A program made the translations under genes and the position numbers. The notes under the pieces were generated by a model that saw nothing but the letters and a program-made list of their open reading frames with translations, ran no database searches and was not told where the DNA came from. This document shows positions 19,801-22,856 of a stretch of 22,856 bases of DNA, piece after piece. Positions within the stretch are counted from its first letter, which is position 1. Each line of letters starts with the position of its first letter. This DNA is from Chlamydomonas sphaeroides (taxonomy: Eukaryota > Chlorophyta > Chlorophyceae > Chlamydomonadales > Chlamydomonadaceae), in NCBI GenBank assembly GCA_001662425.1, contig BDDC01001618.1:1-22856 (forward strand), in the 5' to 3' direction.

Positions 19801-22001
19801 CGCACGCTGCCGCTCCTCACGCTGCGCGGCAGGTGGCTGTCAAGCTGTACCGGGACCTGCTGGACCTGCCCGGCATCACGGGGGTCAATGTCGAGGAGAT
19901 ACGGGCGTCGTTCGTGCAAGTGCGTGGTGTCGGGGTGCGCTCTGGTTACGTGTTTGTACACAGTACGTACGTGCATACCCATGGATATCTGAAACGTATG
20001 ATACCATATGTTGGACGCCCTTCGTGGAAGGGCGCACGTTCAGGCGGGGCCGGGATGGATGTAGGGCCGTGGGACGCTAGGGTTGTACCCGCTCGGCCCG
20101 GGGCCACATGGCCTCGTGCCCCAGTGCGGGGCCAACGGGCCGTGGGACGCCCGGCACGGGTTCTGGGAGCCCTGCCGCTCCGCCGGGGCTCGACGGCCTC
20201 ACGACACACATCCCCTCCCGGGCTTGAAGGCCTCGCGACATACTTTCTTCCTTCGCACGACCAGGGCGCCACCAATCCGGGGCGCGACGCGTACGGGGTG
20301 GTACTCTATTCCGGCCCCTAAATGTTGAACACATCCCCTCCCGGGCTCGAACTCCTCGCGACACACATCCCCTCCCGGCGGGCTTTCAATACGCTCGGAG
20401 GAGAATGCAGATCAGTTCGTTGCCACTGCGGCCCCTCTCGTTGCGGCGTGCCCCCTTGGATAAGGCGCATTGATCGTGTGTTCCAGTGTTAGGTAGAGCA
20501 GAACCGGCACAGCACGCCCCGGGTAGAGTGGCGCGTCGGCTGTGCGCGAAGGGAATGCGGTTAAATGCGCCAGTGCGGAAGCGAAGCCCAGCCGTCCAAG
20601 GGTATGGTGGCGCGTCGGCCGTGCGGAGAGGGAGTGCGGTTAGATGCGCCAGTGCGAAAGTAAGCGAAGCCCAGCGCCACCCGGAAGGAGCCCAGTGCCC
20701 GGCCCAGCCCGCGTCTGTGCGCGGCAGATGCACTCTATCTCCCGGTGTCTGAGGGGCGATGTGACGCGGACTGATTGGCCCCTGTGCGCTCCGACACCCC
20801 GCAGGAGCTCGAGGTGCTGGCACGCTGCGAGCACCCCAACATCGTGCGGATGCTGGCGGCGTGTGTGGCGCCGCCGCAGCCGTGCCTGGTGAGTGGCAGC
20901 ACGTGTAGCCAGTGCCCGTCTCACTCGGCAGATACATACACCGGTAGGCCTCACTGACCCGGCCGCCCAACCTGGGACACGGGCCTCTCTCGGCAAACAC
21001 ACCGGCAGCTGCCCTAATGGTAGCCGCTGGGCTTCCTGGCAAAGCGGATGAGCCTGCCGCCGGTTCTGCCGGTTGGTGTGTGCGTGTGCGGCCAGCTGCT
21101 GCGGCGGCTGTCACCCCTCCGCCCCCCTTCCGCTCGCTCCGCCGCCCGCCAGGTCATGGAGCGCATGGAGGGCTCACTGGATAAGGTCCTCTACCGAAAT
21201 GCGACGCGGGACGCGGCGGGCAGGCTGCAGGGATGCGCGCTGCCGCTGCCGGTGGTGGGTCCGTCCATTTGCTCATGTTGCTGTGGGGTCGTTACGCTGA
21301 GGGAACAGTACGAACTTGGCAGCGGAGGTGGGCGGCTGGGTGCCGGAGGCGTGGCGGCACACCGACGTGTTCGTGGAGCTGGCGGGGCGGGCAATGTGTG
21401 GCCTCGATGGTCAACACCTTCGGCCGCTGCAGCTCTGCGCGTCTATAGCTTACCCGCCTAGATAGCTGGTGCCGTTGGGTCGTGCATTGTGCCATCACGC
21501 TTGGGCCAGAGCACGCACGCGTGCATGTGCCGTACTATACACCTGCTGTACGCCGCTCCTCACTGCAGCTGGCGGCCGTTGCCGCACTGCCACATGTCGC
21601 ATCACGCACCAATCAAGGAGCCGTACCATGCTGCAGCATGTGTGTTTTGCACGCGTGCGCCACACCCCGGCTGCCCCCGGCCCCCGGCCGGCCTGCTGCC
21701 CCGCCGCGTCCCATCGCAGGTAGTGCACATCGCAACTGCGGTCGCAAATGTGAGTCACGGGCAGCACGCACGGCTTGCTTGATTGACGCCTGCTAACTTG
21801 GCGCGGCGAGGGCACTCCGGACAGCCACGTACACGCTTGCTAACGGTTTCCATCAAATCTGGCTGCCCAAGTTGGGCGGCTGGGCCGTGCGCTAGTCCCT
21901 GCTGCTTCGCTTTCCGCCGCGTCCCACCGCTGCTGGTCGCATGCCTGGTGCCCTCACCCATGCCTACCCCACCACCAGGCGCTATCCTACATGCACCCCA
22001 C

Positions 22002-22032
<31 letters not shown>

Positions 22033-22551
22033 GTCCTCATCAACGACCCCTGGGGGCACTGCCCCGTGGTCAAGGTCACGGTGAGGGGGAGATGTGTTGG
22101 AGGGGGCTGGCAGGGTGGGATACGTGAGGGCGGGATGAGGGCCGTGGCGGCAACGTGGCTCCACGACGTGCGGTGCCAAGCCCTCGAACCTTGCTGGCCC
22201 AACACCCCAGGACTTTGGCCTATCTCGGCTACGCCACACGCTCCTGCGCACCGCCAACCCCGAGGCCGGCACGGTGCGCTGCTAGGACCGCGCGGCTACA
22301 GTGCCTTGCAGAATGGCAGTCCAAAACGTGCATTACGAGCACATAATCACAACCCCCGCCATAAATCACACATATCGCTTTCGTGCTGCGTCCCTCCCGC
22401 CTTCCCCCCACGCCCACCTCCACTCCCGCTTCCACACCTCCCACCCAGCCCGCCTATGTGGCGCCCGAGTGCTACGACCTGGACGTCGCCGCCATCAGCC
22501 ACAAGGCGGACGTTTACAGCTTCGGAGTGCTACTGTGGGAGCTGCTTGCGG
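13825..22551 (+). CDS. Receptor-like transmembrane Ser/Thr protein kinase, 5' part of gene (3' end not in window)
   Basis: I resolve 21 exons with matching phases: 13825-14085, 14257-14422, 14920-14939, 15451-15495, 15826-15932, 16351-16428, 16532-16577 (or 16586), 16744-16824, 17057-17107, 17245-17434, 17827-17992, 18295-18416, 18884-18984, 19184-19411, 19833-19919, 20805-20888, 21153-21254, 21720-21749, 21979-22080, 22211-22273 and 22449-22551. They give about 744 residues: signal peptide 1-16, ectodomain to about 340, one transmembrane helix about 341-364 followed by RRRR, a low-complexity juxtamembrane region, and a kinase domain from about 537. Kinase landmarks are LGAGGFGAV, VAVK (K558), HRDLKPAN (D668, N673), DFG (690-692), APE and DVYSFGVLLWELL. 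HRDLKPAN points to Ser/Thr specificity, and the overall form fits plant/algal TKL-type kinases. The substrate and ligand are unknown. ATG 13825 is the first ATG after an in-frame stop. Donor choices in exons 6-7 are the least certain. Confidence 0.85.
14920..14939 (+). other. 20-nt micro-exon
   Basis: A GCCAG acceptor after a long pyrimidine-rich tract and a GAG|GTGAGC donor enclose 20 nt. It converts the phase-1 end of exon 2 to the phase-0 start of exon 4 and encodes GACYDTE through a split Gly codon. Skipping it would shift the frame, which supports it. Confidence 0.6.
15246..15269. repeat. GT dinucleotide microsatellite
   Basis: An uninterrupted (GT)n tract, followed by TATGTG, sits in intron 3. 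A shorter GT run occurs at about 15393-15406, directly after the dispersed repeat copy. Confidence 0.85.
15298..15392 (+). repeat. Dispersed repeat, first copy (intron 3)
   Basis: About 92 bases from 15301 match the reverse complement of 20521-20612 with three mismatches counted by eye. The copy lies within the intron between the micro-exon and exon 4. It may be a short transposon-derived element, but no target-site duplication was evident. Confidence 0.8.
16891..16972 (+). repeat. 32-bp minisatellite, about 2.5 units
   Basis: The block CCGCCGCGCTGCCGCGATGG starts at 16891 and again at 16923, and a diverged partial unit (CCGCTGCGCTGCCG) starts at 16955. It lies in the intron between exons 8 and 9. 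Confidence 0.8.
17412..17874 (+). other. Transmembrane helix split by an intron
   Basis: Exon 10 ends AAVIAGSSVA and exon 11 continues GCALLALAAAAALLVW followed by RRRR. Together they form one hydrophobic helix with a positively charged cytoplasmic stop-transfer end. The intron between (17435-17826) ends in CTCAAG rather than the usual CAG. Exon 10 also carries a Gly/Pro/Ala-rich stalk with HHQQQH. Confidence 0.75.
19671..19715 (+). pseudogene. Apparent relic duplicate of the VAVK exon within an intron
   Basis: GCAGGTGGCTGT, then GC, CAAGCTGT and later CCTGC closely match the acceptor and first bases of the true exon at 19829-19873. The two-base insertion and further changes give VAVPSCAGMN in place of VAVKLYRDLL, so the catalytic Lys is lost. 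It could act as a decoy acceptor. Confidence 0.5.
20188..20376 (+). repeat. Interrupted minisatellite of about 33 bp
   Basis: The element 'GGGCTCGA..CCTCGCGACA' with 'CACATCCCCTCCC' occurs as units near 20188, 20220 and 20343, plus a partial unit at about 20330. Non-repeat sequence at 20250-20329 interrupts it. It sits in the intron between exons 15 and 16, upstream of the 79-bp repeats. Confidence 0.7.
20521..20673 (-). repeat. Dispersed repeat, inverted copy, followed by a second partial tandem unit
   Basis: Positions 20521-20612 are the near-perfect inverse of 15301-15392. The unit starting GTGGCGCGTCGGC at 20528 restarts at 20607, a 79-base period, and the second unit is diverged and incomplete. 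Both lie in the long intron between exons 15 and 16. Confidence 0.8.
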
Positions 22552-22670
22552 GTGGGTCATCTTGGAGTTGGGAGCGGGATGGATACCCAAGCGCCCGACT
22601 GTGCTTGTGCAGCGGCAAGGCGGCTGTCCCCGGTGTAGCAGCACGTCGCGGGCTGCTGCAAGCCGAAACA

Positions 22671-22856
22671 GGAACAGAAATAGAAATAGAAGTAGAAATA
22701 GAATTAGAAATAGAAATAGGAATAGGAATAGGAATAGGAATAGGAATAGGAATAGGAATAGGAATAGGAATAGGAATAGGAATAGGAATAGGAGTAGGAG
22801 TAGGAATAGGAGTAGGAGTAGGAATAGGAGTAGGAGTAGGAGTAGGAGTAGGAGTA
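22671..22856. repeat. Purine-rich hexanucleotide satellite running off the window end
   Basis: About 31 units of six bases change gradually in type: AGAAAT-like units to about 22715, then pure GGAATA, then mixed GGAATA and GGAGTA to the end. It directly follows the last recognised kinase exon and is presumably intronic. It is not the TTTTAGGG-type algal telomere repeat. Confidence 0.9.

Larger units (their letters stand above)
19358..22551 (+). other. Kinase domain exons (N-lobe to helix F)
   Basis: Seven introns split the domain, all in phase 0. Exon by exon: Gly loop LGAGGFGAVRAG; VAVK lysine at 19842-19844; ELEVLARCEHPNIVRMLAAC; hinge region VMERMEGSLDKVLY; VVHIATAVAN; ALSYMHPTIIHRDLKPANVL; DFGLSRLRHTLLRTANPEAG; AYVAPECYDLD with SHKADVYSFGVLLWELLA. 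All catalytic landmarks are present, so an active enzyme is expected if the C-lobe follows. Helices G-I are not found before 22856. Confidence 0.85.

Noticed and set aside
20188..20376. CRISPR-like spaced repeats
   Set aside because: The units are adjacent, diverged and without regular unique spacers, the DNA is eukaryotic and no cas-like genes are present.
22671..22856. Telomere or subtelomere repeat
   Set aside because: GGAATA and GGAGTA hexamers do not match the TTTTAGGG algal or TTTAGGG plant telomere units, and the array follows a coding exon in an intron position.

Overview
The window looks like nuclear DNA of a Chlamydomonas-like (volvocalean) green alga. The evidence is very high GC, G/C-ending codons, Ala/Gly/Arg/Gln-rich proteins, many short introns with GTGAGT- or GTGCGT-like donors and CAG acceptors, and a plant/algal style receptor-like kinase. 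The species cannot be named from the sequence. There are no bacterial operons, tRNA, rRNA or CRISPR. Nearly everything supported lies on the + strand.

Positions 1-1700 hold at most the tail of an unrecognised gene (exons near 133-238 and 580-637), then sequence without a convincing gene.

Positions 1700-12732 hold a tandem pair of paralogous multi-module genes. Each is built from two alternating module types, here called A (signature: IRAAFPQQ, then V-L-H-x-W, then LPDGRAVVE) and B (signature: ALLLG, LPAG-SVPL, then W-LSGL-PWL---GAQPGDRLRLAAV). The order of conserved blocks, above all the 'LSGL..WL...G.QPGD.L.L' end, resembles the plant B3 DNA-binding pseudobarrel. I infer a B3-like, possibly nuclear DNA-binding family. 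The downstream copy (7793-12732, one intron, about 1552 residues, A-B-linker-A-B-linker-A-B) is open throughout. The upstream copy (2124-6105, with relics on either side) has the same layout but several frame changes, nonsense codons and a 10-bp tandem duplication, so it is probably a decaying paralogue. Module relics at 1721-2095 and 6717-7130 suggest the array was once longer.

After about 1.1 kb with no supported gene, positions 13825-22551 encode the 5' part of a transmembrane receptor-like Ser/Thr kinase. I resolve 21 exons with compatible phases: a signal peptide, an ectodomain of about 320 residues in short exons (one of 20 nt), one transmembrane helix, a low-complexity juxtamembrane region, and a kinase domain from the Gly loop through HRDLKPAN, DFG and APE to the DVYSFGVLLWELL helix. 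The rest of the C-lobe is not visible. The last exon found is followed by a purine-rich hexanucleotide satellite that runs off the window end.

The kinase introns carry several repeats: a 92-bp sequence present as a near-identical inverted pair in two introns, a 79-bp tandem unit, 33-bp and 32-bp minisatellites, and an apparent relic copy of the 'VAVK' exon.
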